DNA of 64,000 nt, from contig AP026538.1 in the NCBI GenBank assembly GCA_026075535.2, positions 18,918,337 to 18,982,336 of the forward strand, written 5' to 3'. The first letter of the stretch is position 1, and each line of letters begins with the position of its first letter. The position numbers and the translations under genes are program-made. The DNA is from Tricholoma matsutake. Lineage: Eukaryota > Basidiomycota > Agaricomycetes > Agaricales > Tricholomataceae. Of the stretch, positions 54,041-64,000 are shown one piece after another. A model generated the notes under the pieces. That model saw only the letters and a program-made list of their open reading frames with translations, ran no database searches and was not told the DNA's origin.

Positions 54041-56245
54041 GTGCTCTCAGAAGCTGAATTCACTAGACATGATGACAGTCATGTCTATCTTTCTATACAT
54101 GACATTTCTGTTCCTGTTTTGATGGGCACTGAAGCGGTAGCTGAGAGGCGCTGTCGGCCTCAAAAAATCCCTCCTCTTGCAGAAACAGGTCGGCCAGAAA
54201 CTGGGGCTGAGTTTGCACAACATGTGAAGGACCATTTCATTCTCCTTGGCCCAGGAGTTTGAAAGGAGGGCGGGGTTGAAGATCAACAAACAACGAGTAC
54301 AAAGACTCACCCTAAACCTGCGCTAGATGCCCATGCGTCCAATTTGGAAAATATTGCCAATCATGAAAACATTGTTGATCCTGGGCCCCAGCAAACAGAT
54401 ACCCCCAAGCTACCGATTCCTGACACTTCATTGATTGACATTGTGTCTGGAGGGCATGACAGTATAGATCTGTTGGATGCAATTAAAAATAAATACCTTG
54501 AGGACCCATTCTTTAAGAATATCATAGAATGCCCAAAGGAATTCACAAACTTCGAAGTGACCAAAGGCAGGCTCGTGTACTTGAAAATTCAAGGATGCAA
54601 GCTTGTGTGTGTTCTGCAAGTCACAGTTAATGGGTGTAATGTCCGAGAAGTCATGATATCAGAAACACACTCCTTACTAGCTCATTTGGGCACAACAAAA
54701 ACCCTTGACTACCTCAGGGACCATGTCTGGTGGAAAGACATGGTCAATGACACTCATATTTATTGTGAAACTTGTCAGACATGCAAGCAGAGCAAACCTT
54801 CTAACCAAAAGCCTTATGGTCTATTGAATCCACTCCCGATTCCCAGATATCCTTTGGAGTCGATTGGAGCTGATTTTATTGGGCTGTTACCTGAATCTAA
54901 TAATAGAGATGGGATCTTTGATATAATTTTGGTCATAATAGATTTGCTTACTGCCATGGTCCACCTGATACCCACCAGGACTGATTACACTGCCCAACAG
55001 ATTGCCAAGCTAATGTTCAAACACGTCTATAAATTACATGGGTTACCTAAAAATATCATTAGTGACTGAGACATGCTTTTTACAAGTGTATTTTGGCAAC
55101 ACTTACATAAATTGGTTGGTACAAAGCTAAAAATGTCTAGCGCGTACCATCCGCAAACAGACAGCTCAACGGAATGAGCCAACCGGACTGTAACTCAGAT
55201 GCTTCATCAGTGGATTAGCCCTGATCAGAAAGACTGGGTTAGTAAGTTGCCTGCCATAGAATTTGCAATAAACTCTCTGAGATCTGAGAGTACTGGTTTC
55301 TCACCATTTTACCTTAATACCAGGAGCATGCCAAGGCCAATGATCTGGCCATACACAGGGCCAGATGAATATCCCAGAGTTTGGAACTTTGCTCTCTAAC
55401 AAAGGCTTGCACTCATACAAGCACATGACAGCATTCTAGCCACACGAGTCAAACAAACTTGTGATGCCAATCGGCGCCATCATATAAGTCCGCTTGTAAA
55501 AGGAGATTTGTGTCATATCTCTACTAAAAATATCACTTTCCCAAAAGGATATGCTAGAAAGCTTGTGCCTAAATATATCGGGCCATACAAGATCCTGGAA
55601 GACTTTGGGAATTTCTCATATAGAATTGAGTTGCCAACTCACCTTAAGCGAAGGGGTGTGCATGACGTGTTTCATGCCTCATATTTGAGGGTCCACCAGC
55701 CAAATGATGATAGGTTATTCCCTGGGTGGTTAGACACTCAATTAGGAAGCCAAGATGCACTGGATGGTGAATGGGCTGTTGAACGGATAGAGGGACATGT
55801 TGGAGCCAGGAACGATGCTACATTCAAGGTTAGATGGAGGTCTGGTGACATCACATGGATGCCGTACTATCAAATCAAGCACCTTCATGCCCTTGGATTA
55901 TATTTCGAGCTATTAGGCATCAAGCAGATCGACGAGTTGCCTAGAAGCGTAAACTCAAATATGTTTCAGCCCAAGATTGACTCAGAGGGGTTGGCCATGA
56001 ATAACTTAAAAGATTCACCTAGTAATGAGCCCCCATCAAGCTCCAACCTTGCCTCGACATCTACCCTCACACTAAATTCCATCCACTACTCCACCATGCC
56101 ACAGCCTATCGACCATTCAGCACTCTCCCACATCCACCTTGCTAAACTCTCCGACAATCATTTCACCTTATCAAATCCAAACGACACCACCCATGTCATT
56201 TCATTTTCCACCACAGAATTATGCAAGTACATTGATTATGATTGA
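54041..56245 (+). pseudogene. E9 integrase and chromodomain-like tail
   Basis: The zinc site is HSLLAHLGTTKTLDYLRDHV ... CETCQTCKQSK. The core follows (IGADFIGLLPESNN; ISD then TGA at 55067-55069; AYHPQTDSSTE then TGA). The C-terminal part (RRGVHDVFHASYLRVHQPND) and a chromodomain-like segment (EWAVERIEGHVG ... FKVRWRSGDITWMPYYQIK, about 55773-55880) come next. A serine/threonine-rich tail ends at 56245. Both TGA codons replace expected arginines. Confidence 0.9.
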
Positions 56246-56869
56246 AGGATCTATTCTGGCAATGTCACTGCAATCGAGCCCAGTGGCTATGAGCAGTTCA
56301 CAAACTTCTTCAATGATCCTGCTGGAAGCTGCGTCGTCAAGTTTTCCATCATTGACTATAAAACCGGCAACACTTACACTAGTGGTCAGTGCTGTGCCTG
56401 GCTCGGCCTGAGGCTGTGAGTCGAGCCAAGCCGGGCCAAGTTGATGGCTTCATGATGGCTTTGGCCTGGCCTGGGGTTCTGAAAAGCCAAAGCCAAGCCA
56501 TCAAGCTGTGGCTTTGTGGTGAGTGTAATTTAACTGGCTGTGATGTATCATTGTATGTATGTTGAAAATCTTTGGTGGTGGGAAAGTAATCTTAATATGG
56601 TAACATGTCATGCATGCAATCAAAATTCAAACCACACCATCCACTTCAACCATGGTCCACCTTTGTTCCCTAACAGCCCCTTCAGTGTATTTGGACCATT
56701 ACAAATGGACCAACTAATGGTGGCTTTAAGCTGTTTGAAATGGTCCAGCTAATCTGGGCCCATGAATTATAACAGACCATAGTAGATAAGTGGGCTCATG
56801 TGGTAGATATAAGGTCATGGAAATAGGATGGGCTTATGGGTGATATGAGTACTGCTATAGGCCATTTGT
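56246..56869. repeat. E9 tail remnant and GCC-AAG inverted repeat
   Basis: The first 170 bp resemble further E9 tail (YEQFTNFFNDPAG frame). An imperfect inverted repeat built from GGCTTTGGC/GCCAAAGCC lies at about 56438-56508, with TTGATGGC and GCCATCAA arms. No LTR of E9 is recognisable. The rest (56530-56869) shows nothing. Confidence 0.5.
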
Positions 56870-57118
56870 CATGAATGGGCCCATGGGTCAAGTCAATACT
56901 GCATTGGACCATATGATGGATGGGCCCATGGGTCATGTCAACACTATAGTGGAACATATGATGGATGGGCCCATGGGTCATGTCAACACTGGAGTGGACC
57001 ATATGATGGATGGGCCCATGGGTCAGGTCAACACTGTAGTGGATCATATGATGGATGGGCCCATGGGTTATATATATTAATACTGCAGTGGACCATATGA
57101 TGAATGGGCCCATGGGTC
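56870..57118. repeat. 45 bp in-frame minisatellite
   Basis: About five copies of a 45 bp unit (ATGGGCCCATGGGTCATGTC ... CCATATGATGG). 45 is divisible by three, so both strands keep an open frame repeating a 15-residue unit ([15 protein letters not shown] on +). The units hold TGGGCCCA, CCCATGGG and CATATG palindromes. No promoter or start context supports a gene. Confidence 0.9.
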
Positions 57119-57323
57119 AAAGGAAGACACACAAGGGTCTCCGCAAGGTCACATGTATTGGTGCATGGCATCCTTCAAAGGTTATGTTCTCTGTTGGGCA
57201 TGCTGGTCAAAATATGTTGAAGTGCTAGCTCCACATCATTACATCAGAAGATAACCATACAAAAGTTCATTTGTCACCCAGTATGATATTGTATCATGAA
57301 ATAAAATTGGAAATACAAATCAT
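57119..57323. other. Spacer before the dioxygenase gene
   Basis: This holds the presumed 3' untranslated region of the minus-strand gene. No other signal is seen. Confidence 0.5.
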
Positions 57324-58687
57324 TCAGACTGGCACAGATGAGAAAGTCTTGGTCACTGTCGTCCACTCAGGCAATCTCATCCTCATCCTCTCATGAACAT
57401 TATCCCTCATATATTGGGCAATACATACCCGGTTCCCATTAATCTCTGAAATTCCATGTCAGATTACCTTTCCCAGCAGGAAAACCATTGTTCCCAAAGG
57501 ATAATCCAGCTCCAATCCAAGGTTCTTGAGTTTCAACCGAGCTCCCTTTTCATAATCTCCAATGGTCATTAAACAGTCATACCATGGGCCTTGGGAATTG
57601 TTGTCCTGATGCATAGGGGTGATGCAATTACTGATCAAACCATATCCTGAGAATGGTGTCGTCCACAGCCGTAAAATCTCTAGCACCTCCTCACCATCCT
57701 TTACCATGTCCAGAGAATCTCCCACCTTCTTCAGCACCCCCCGACCAATCTCATACAGTTCAGGATGAACAATGCTGAGCAAGGCACCCATCAGTGTGAA
57801 TGATTCCGAAGTTTCTTTCAGCCATCCAAGTGTGTTCAGGTTCTCCGATCTCGCCTTCAAGGTCTTTGAAATCTTGGGCTTGAATTTAGGAGTCTAGAAC
57901 AATCAGAAGATAGAATTAAAGGCCCTGAAATATAAAAACTACATTGTGTGCTTGCTGGAACCAAGCTGGCGAGAGATTGATATTGCCAGGATAAGGCTGA
58001 CATTTTCCAGGAGATTTATAATATTGAGGATCCGAACGCCATTTTGTGCGAGTCAGATTCAGAGTAAGGGATCCTCTGAGAGATTGATCCATCTTCAGTG
58101 CAGCCTCCCAAAGAATTCTCTACAAGCCAAGTGATAGTTGAATGAATCAGAGGGGGGTATTATTATATCAACAAGTTCTCACCTGACTTTCAGGGCTCAG
58201 GATGCCAGGCAGGAACCAAAGTAGGATCCATTCATGCATGTCTAGGACAATGGTTGGCTGGGTAAGTAGTCTCTGTCCACCATAACGGCTTGTCACGATC
58301 AAGGAATCCTCCTTGGAGTCATTCCGACCAGTCAGTCTCTTCGATAACATGTTTGAGTCGTATCTTTGCACATCAAGATCATTGAATTTCACTGAAATCA
58401 TTTAGCCAGAAATTTCAAATTGACAAAATCTAAATATTACTTCTATTGCAATAAGCATCAGCTGCCATTGTTGCCATTTGTTCACAGTCAACTGCGAGTT
58501 GAACTGATAGTGAAAGTGGGCCAGGATTCTCTTGGTTAGAGATTGGCCAAATTGCCTTCATCTTTGTGAGATCAGGAATGTTCTGATTCTCATGGAGCTT
58601 CCTTGAAATCACCCACCAAAATCGGGCTCGGAGGTAGTCCGAAACAGTGTCGGTCAAGAAGAAAGGCGAGTTAGATGGTAATGACAT
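57324..58687 (-). pseudogene. TET/JBP-like 2-oxoglutarate Fe(II) dioxygenase, one premature stop
   Basis: Four exons (58687-58441, 58391-58183, 58119-57943, 57893-57324) with GT-AG introns of 49, 63 and 49 bp join in phase to a 400-residue frame. The catalytic domain shows NLSPAWFQQAH, SIVHPELYEIGR, the HxD iron ligands in TPMHQDN (His306, Asp308), a distal His357 (HGISE) and a likely 2-oxoglutarate-binding Arg366 (NGNRVCIAQYMRD). The family oxidises 5-methylcytosine, and in fungi it is known to be expanded together with KDZ transposons. TGA at 57459-57461 falls directly before His357, where relatives have Arg, so CGA-to-TGA is likely. If read literally the protein ends before the distal His and would be inactive. 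TATA-like sequence lies at 58725-58736. Confidence 0.85.
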
Positions 58688-58990
58688 GTTGAATCCAATG
58701 AATCTGACATAGACAACAGATTGTATTTATATAAATCAGAGGGGCCTTTATCTACTGATCACTCAAATCAATCTGATATCTGACATTCCAATTGTCAAGA
58801 ATGTCCAGTGAAATGAAATGTCACTGCAGTTGTTGTCCATCCCAATCCTGATCCCGATTGATGTTATCTTTCATCTATGAACATCATCTGAACATCATTA
58901 GTGACTTTGATCTCCGATACCGATAAGCGATCAATGATAGATGTTGATTTCTCTAATCATTCTCATCAATATCTATCATTACTCCTGACA
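58688..58990. promoter_or_regulatory. Shared intergenic region of a divergent gene pair
   Basis: About 300 bp separate the two start codons. A TATATAA-type box for the leftward gene is at 58725-58736. No clear box for the rightward gene is seen. An ATG at 58901 in the same frame is an alternative start for the right gene. Confidence 0.5.
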
Positions 58991-60630
58991 ATGAGTGCTC
59001 CGAAAGTAACATGCCAGGCAGTTGTTGATTATCTCTGCTCCCGGGCTAGAGCAGCGACACTTGAAGCTAAACAGCCTCATCGTCAGTCGGGTCTCAATGA
59101 GTATTATCATATTTGGAAAGCCAGGATGAAGCAAGAACTTGTAAGTTGCATTACTCCTACATAACTACATTTTTATCCAGTGTTAGGGGATTCTGGAAAT
59201 TATACTTGGATGGATGATCCTTGAGAACAAGTTCCTTTATCTCACCCCTTTTCAAAAAAGACTGCACTCCTTGGTCATGGATGTATCAAGTTCAGACATC
59301 GGCACATTCAAGGGAAGCCTTTCGTCGCTCAGGGAGGCTACTACCGACATCGACTTGACAAGGATTGTGGAACCATACCTCGATCCTTGGTTGATCATCA
59401 GTACTCCCATGGTCATCAATCCAGACCTTTTCCCAGATGTACTGAGATTCCAGAACATGGTATGTAGCACTACATCTCATTATTAGATACTAGAATGATA
59501 ATATTTTTTATTGATAACAGGTGGGGCCAGGTGTCAATGAAATTGCCCCTTCCTTCTGCTTGATGTCAGCCAAAGTCAGCAGGACTCGTTGCTGGCATTG
59601 GGAATGGTACATGTGGCTGTGGGAGAGCTCTTGATAGAAAGGGAAGATCTTGTAGATGATGAGGAGGTCTCCAATGTGGAATGTCCAGTCCAACTTACCT
59701 TGCCTTTAACCCGGTGATCAAAAGTAGATAATGGAGTCTTGATGATTGGAAGTCTGCTTATGGCTATGCAACTTATGTAATGATCAACATTGGATATATT
59801 TACTTGAAACTTGAGAGATGGTCAAATAACCAACCATGAGCATCAACTGGAATGTATTGCCAGTGTTTATCCATGAAGGTGTTGTTGATTTCCCCTTTTT
59901 GAACAACGCCGAAGCACAGGAATTCATGGATCTTCTCTGCTCATGGAGTTTGTTCATGGCAGCAATCAGTCCCAATAGTAATCATTCAACAGAGCATAAA
60001 TTGCAATATCTGCAAATGATTAGAGAAGAATGGGTAAGTGAACCAATGGGAACTGTCATTTCATTCGGTTTTCTAAAATCGGACAGGCTGCGGGTTGACA
60101 ATTCCTGGGGAAATGTTATCTGAAGAGTTTCCACATTATAGTTCCAGAAGTTTATAAGCAAATGCATCATATTGTCAAGGCAGAAGAAGAGCTCCTTGGA
60201 CTCCTTGAAAAGATTAGAGGATTGCATTCTAATTACTTACAAGAACATCCCACCACTAGTGGCCAGAAAAGACAGCCCTGGTTCTCAATATCTTTGAACA
60301 ACCAGTGGGGTATGAGTCTGGAGCAAGCACTTCAGGCACAAAGAGAATTTGTGAGTGATCCTCTTCATCTTGGATTTAATTTTAAATGTAACTGGACAAT
60401 GCTCATTGTGATCATCTTAGAACATCACTGGTGATGAAAACACCAGGCAACACCATCCTATACTTCCAAGGGAACTCCTACCTGCTATGATGGCAGGATA
60501 TCGAAACATGTTGGAGAGTCAAACAAGAGTGGCTAGTATTCAGGCAGCTATACAGGATGATTTGAGATAATGGAGAGAGACTTACCTATGGAATTATATA
60601 TTGGATCATCATTATTTACATTTGGACCAT
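58991..60630 (+). pseudogene. Conserved gene of unknown function, head-to-head with TET/JBP
   Basis: The first exon encodes MSAPKVTCQAVVDYLCSRAR ... LNEYYHIWKARMKQEL. A GTAAGT intron (59141-59186) follows, then WMILENKFLYLTPFQKRLHS and PYLDPWLIISTPMVINPDLF. After a second intron (59460-59520) comes TRCWHWEWYMWLWE. Later blocks are SINWNVLPVFIHEGVVDFPF, EAQEFMDLLCSWSLF, QYLQMIREEW (then GTAAGT) and EQALQAQREF. No known domain is recognised. Frameshifts near 59630, 59830 and 60150 and stops suggest a decayed copy. Placement beside TET/JBP and a KDZ transposase suggests cargo of the same transposon. Confidence 0.65.
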
Positions 60631-60679
60631 GAAAGATATTTGAATGTATGTGAAACAATTACAACAATATAAAACCACC

Positions 60680-61610
60680 CTGCAAAATGAAAGTGAGATC
60701 AATCCGACAAAATGACCCGACAAAATGGCCAGATAAGTATTCCGATCCGACACCAGATGACCTGACAGTAGATGACCCGACCAGATGATCCGACAAAACG
60801 ACCCGATGCAATGACCCGACACCAGATGACCCGACAAGATGATCCGACAAAATGATCCGACACAATGACCCGACAACATGACCCGACACCAGATGACCCG
60901 ACACCAGATGACCCAACACCAGATGACCCAACAAACGACCTGACAAAATGACCTGACAAAATGACCCAACAAAATGACCCGACGAAATGACCCAACAGTA
61001 GATGACCCGACAAGATGATCCAACAAAACGACCTGACACAATGACCCGACCAAAGCGACCCGACACTAGATGACCCAACATGGGATGACCCAACAAACGA
61101 CCCGACAAAATGACCCAACAAAATGACCCGACAAAATGACCCGACAAAATGACCCAACAAAATGACCCAACAAAATGACCCAACAAAATGACCCAACAAA
61201 ATGACCCAACAAAATGACCCAACAAAATGACCCAACAAAATGACCCAACAAAATGACCCAACACCAGATGACCTGACCATAGATGACCTGACAAAACGAG
61301 TCGTTTATCGGGTCATAGTGTCGGGTCATCTGGTGTTGGCTCATTGTGTCGGGTCGTTTTGTCGGGTCATTTTGTCGGGTCATTGGGTCATTTTGTCAGG
61401 TCATCATTTTGTCAGGTCATTTTGTTGGGTCATTGTGTCGGGTCGTTTTGTCGGGTCATTTTGTTGGGTCATTTTGTTGGGTCGTTTATCGGGTCATCTA
61501 GTGTCAGGTCGGAATACTTATCTGGCCATTTCACCGGGTCATTTTGTCGGGTCATTTTATCGGGTTATCTAGTGTTGGGTCATCTAGTGTCGGGTCAGGA
61601 CACTTATGTA
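60680..61610. repeat. 13 bp fold-back array
   Basis: The left part (60690-61290) is built of ACAAAATGACCCR units. The right part (61300-61600) is the same unit inverted, with the turn near 61296 (AAAACGAGTCGTTT). A unique marker, TGGCCAGATAAGTATTCCGA, occurs at about 60725-60744 and inverted at about 61510-61529. The array lies between two convergent genes. The long overlapping frames are an effect of the 13 bp period. It may be a fold-back element or subterminal repeats of the KDZ element. Confidence 0.88.
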
Positions 61611-61618
61611 CTACTACT

Positions 61619-64000
61619 CTAATCAATATTCACCCCCAATCTAATAAATGACTTCCTTGCTGTATCAGCAAAATCCTCCCACATCGCCTCCTGTTGTGCA
61701 GCATAGATCTTATGTCCATGAGAGTAATCAGCCGCTTTTCTCTTCCTCCACTCTGCTGCCCGATGATTGAAGTATGCTGTTGTCCATTTCATCTCATACC
61801 GAACAAGGGTGCTTTCCTCCATCGCTCGTTCAAATGCTGCTTTTGCTCTCAGCCAGTTCACCCAGTGAACTACATATATATCTTTAGTTTTACACATCAG
61901 TCAGTCTTTCATCCACTCACATTCTTTCATATAATTAGATGACAAACTGTCACCCTTGACATCCATATACCAGAACCATGGCAATGAATCATGCTTCCAT
62001 CCAGACTCCTTTGGGTTTATCAATGTAGTACTCATCTTTAGATGGCTCTGATCAAGGATTTGGAATCGATCTAGCATTTCTTTTGAAGCTCCCAATGACA
62101 CCAGGGCTTTCCTACCAGCCCAATAGCTTTGAGCATAGAGTCGTAAGGCCTGGTTGGTAGAGTGAATACCATCCCAAGATTTCATTTTTCCTGTTTTAGG
62201 TCCATTGGGTCAGATCTTCGTAATGAACAAGAAAGCTTTCTTTCCCAGCATGAGCCTGATCCCTTTGAGGTTGTCGTTGCACTGCCCACTCCGAAGTTCT
62301 GTCTCAAGCTTTGCCAGCTCCACCAGCCCTCTCTCTCTGATTGCTTTGGCAGTCAGAGATGATGGCAATGCAATGATGGAAGTCTCAGGCCTGTTCCCTG
62401 ATCCCACATCATTGAATGGGTTGGATGAAACAGGGCAAGAGATTAGATCAATCTCACCATCGTCATCAGTGATGAAGACTTTGGAGGGTTCATAGGAGGA
62501 ACTGGTATTTTCCAATGATGAGTCAGGTCAGAGAAAGTGATTTGCTTTCCTCTGATGATCCAAGATTCTTGTGAGAAGCTGACTTCGTTTCTTAGTAATT
62601 TTGATTTGCTCGGTCGTTGTCGGGACACCACCAACCTGTCTCAGATAACTTTGTAATGACAGCCTATCCCAAGAAAGGAGTGAAAATGCTGACAATAGCT
62701 TTACTAAACGCTTACTGAGACTCTTGAATTGAGATCCCTTCCGAAAGGAATTCCACTGAAGAAACTTTGCCTGAAGGCTGTTCTCAGCTCAATTGTAACT
62801 GCATCTCGGCTTTACCTGGGGCTGATCCAGGTAATGCTTGAGTTCAGGGGATTGGAAATAAGAAATGAAGAGGACAGTACCTTGTTTGCATTTCAGGGCA
62901 TAGTAATCCATACTCTTGACATTTTCATCCCTATTTTGTTGTGCCATCATCTCACCCTCTCTCCAAGCTTCTAAATCTGCTGGTGCCGCTGACTCAGTCA
63001 GTTTCTTATAGGATTCTTCCAACCCCTTCAACAAATTCATTGCCCATTTCATCTTCCAAACCAATGATGATTCTACATTGAATAACACAGTCAATATTCA
63101 TTGTAGGGGAAGGATGATGAGACATTTACTCATGCCGATTAGATTTTTCCAGTTCGAGTGATTCATGTGGTCATCCAGAATTTCATTCCGATGGGCCATA
63201 GTCGCACTCTTGGCACTTCGGGATGTTTCATTCAAGACAGCCCACAAAGTTTCCACAATTTCACCTTCAATTACACCACTCCCTGGCACATACACTAATG
63301 TATATCTAGGAAGGCAATCATCAACGTGTCCTACCACATGAAAGTCCCCAATCGCTCCTGTGATCCTAAGACCTTCTGGGATAGACAGAAAGGGTGACTG
63401 ATTCACTCGGAGGCAAAAGTTGATTATCCACTGACAAAAGATGTCGTATACAAGTAGTGATCGATTGATCCCCTTCATTGTCTTGCTGTTCAGGGCTTTA
63501 CAAATTGCATAGTCGATGTTTTTCTGCCTGTAAATTCAGATGAAAGGGCTTGTAAATTGAGGATTCCATGATGGGAAGAGACTTACTGCTCTCATTTTTG
63601 AAAGTCAACGGTGGCCTCAGGTTGAAAAAATCCATGCTGAAGACAAACCACTGATCCGATACCAGTTGCATCATAGCCAGCAACATTGACATTCCGATCA
63701 GCTTTGAACTTGTTGCATGTACAGGGGGGCTGCTTGAATTCCCTGGCTATCTTGAGGTGAGCTTTATAATCCGAGCTCTCTGTCATAAAGCTCTGGACAT
63801 TTGTCAGTGGCACGTCATCCTCGGGTTGTTTCTGACGTTGATGAGAAGCTGTAAAATTCCCATCAATGGCAAAAGACCAAGTATAAACCCATCTAAAATA
63901 TCTTTAGTGTTTATTGGGGACTTGGTGTAAAAGTAGTGCTTGCTGTTCTTCATCATTCTTCCAATCTTTGGGCAAATTAATCCCAACCTGTGGACAGGTG
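61619..64000 (-). pseudogene. KDZ-family transposase, C-terminal two thirds, runs off the right edge
   Basis: This is a Kyakuja-Dileera-Zisupton type transposase. From the edge inward it shows SFAIDGNFTASH (first catalytic Asp region), a Cys/His part (PPCTCNKFKADRN ... TGIGSVVCLQHGFF) then VDFQK, YAICKALNSKTMKGIN, LLVYDIFCQWIINF, AIGDFHVVGHVDDCLPRYTL (second Asp region), GVIEGEIVETLWAVLN (Glu region), a helical C-terminal half (LPSSLTAKAIRERGLVELAK, SWDGIHSTNQALRLYAQSYW) and a final basic part (YFNHRAAEWRKRKA). Introns such as GTAAGT...TTACAG near 63525-63590 separate the exons. Stops (TGA after VDFQK, TAA near 63895) suggest decay. It would cut and move the surrounding transposon. Confidence 0.85.

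Larger units (their letters stand above)
42574..56245 (+). mobile_element. E9: gypsy element, interrupted by TIR-2/E7
   Basis: This is an agaricomycete-type gypsy element. Its 5' LTR/leader carries TATTTAAAC near 42669. Gag starts at 42937, followed by a repetitive linker domain, protease, RT (YLDD), RNase H, integrase and a chromodomain-like tail ending at 56245. Its true 5' end lies left of E6 and its 3' LTR is not found, so the boundaries are incomplete. Stops in arginine positions are numerous. Confidence 0.85.

Noticed and set aside
56438..56530. 3' LTR of E9
   Set aside because: No TG...CA boundary, polypurine tract or match to the upstream E9 region is visible; the stretch is an imperfect GCCAAGCC-type inverted repeat.
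60616..61622. Several open frames of 90 to 210 residues over the 13 bp array on both strands
   Set aside because: A 13 bp unit without stops gives open frames in all three phases, each a 13-residue repeat. They have no start context and no family resemblance.

Overview
This window reads as nuclear DNA of an agaricomycete (mushroom-forming) basidiomycete. The evidence is several chromodomain-bearing Ty3/gypsy retrotransposons, a Helitron of the fungal type, a KDZ transposase, a TET/JBP-like dioxygenase gene with 49-63 bp GT-AG introns, and pervasive CpG-to-TpG/CpA decay. I found no housekeeping gene, rRNA or intact tRNA. A more precise identification cannot be made from the sequence.

Left half (1-24060). 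A Ty1/copia element on the minus strand is the oldest layer. Element E1 (1262-23257, + strand, Ty3 chromovirus, TSD GACAT) split it inside the Gag zinc-knuckle codons. E1 carries three insertions of its own: E2, a second copy of the same family (2753-10734, minus, TSD CAAAC), sitting in E1 gag; E3 (13748-20152, minus, TSD GACAC), a chromovirus of another family, sitting in the integrase; and a 1.35 kb TG...CA insertion (20407-21760). E2 in turn carries TIR-1 (3251-5021), a palindrome-rich element with a 10 bp TSD.

Middle (24160-56245). A Helitron with Rep and part of the helicase (24163-30910) is split by a palindrome-rich element, E10 (28077-30144). Then come a minus-strand gypsy gag fragment (E11) and a solo LTR (31307-31968, TSD GGCTA). 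A gypsy element E9 (gag from 42937, pol to 56245) follows. Its upstream region holds E6, a short-LTR element without pol (32255-42573, TSD CTAC), whose left LTR was hit by E4 (32396-40112, TSD GCATG), the sister of E3. Between the Gag and protease regions of E9 lies TIR-2 (46709-52041), which contains E7 (48920-51693, TSD ATGT), a sister of E6 with an intact 603-residue Gag-like ORF.

Right end (56246-64000). An inverted repeat and a 45 bp in-frame minisatellite lead into a KDZ-associated gene group. It holds a TET/JBP-like dioxygenase gene (57324-58687, minus, a single CGA-to-TGA stop), a divergently transcribed conserved gene of unknown function (58991-60630), a 13 bp fold-back array (60680-61610), and a KDZ transposase running off the right edge.

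Subtracting insertions gives consistent lengths: E1 about 6.24 kb against E2 about 6.20 kb, E3 6.4 kb against E4 7.7 kb (E3 lacks 1230 bp), and E6 about 2.6 kb against E7 2.77 kb. Most disabling changes look like methyl-CpG decay, which suggests a silenced, methylated compartment next to a gene family that may itself oxidise methylcytosine.
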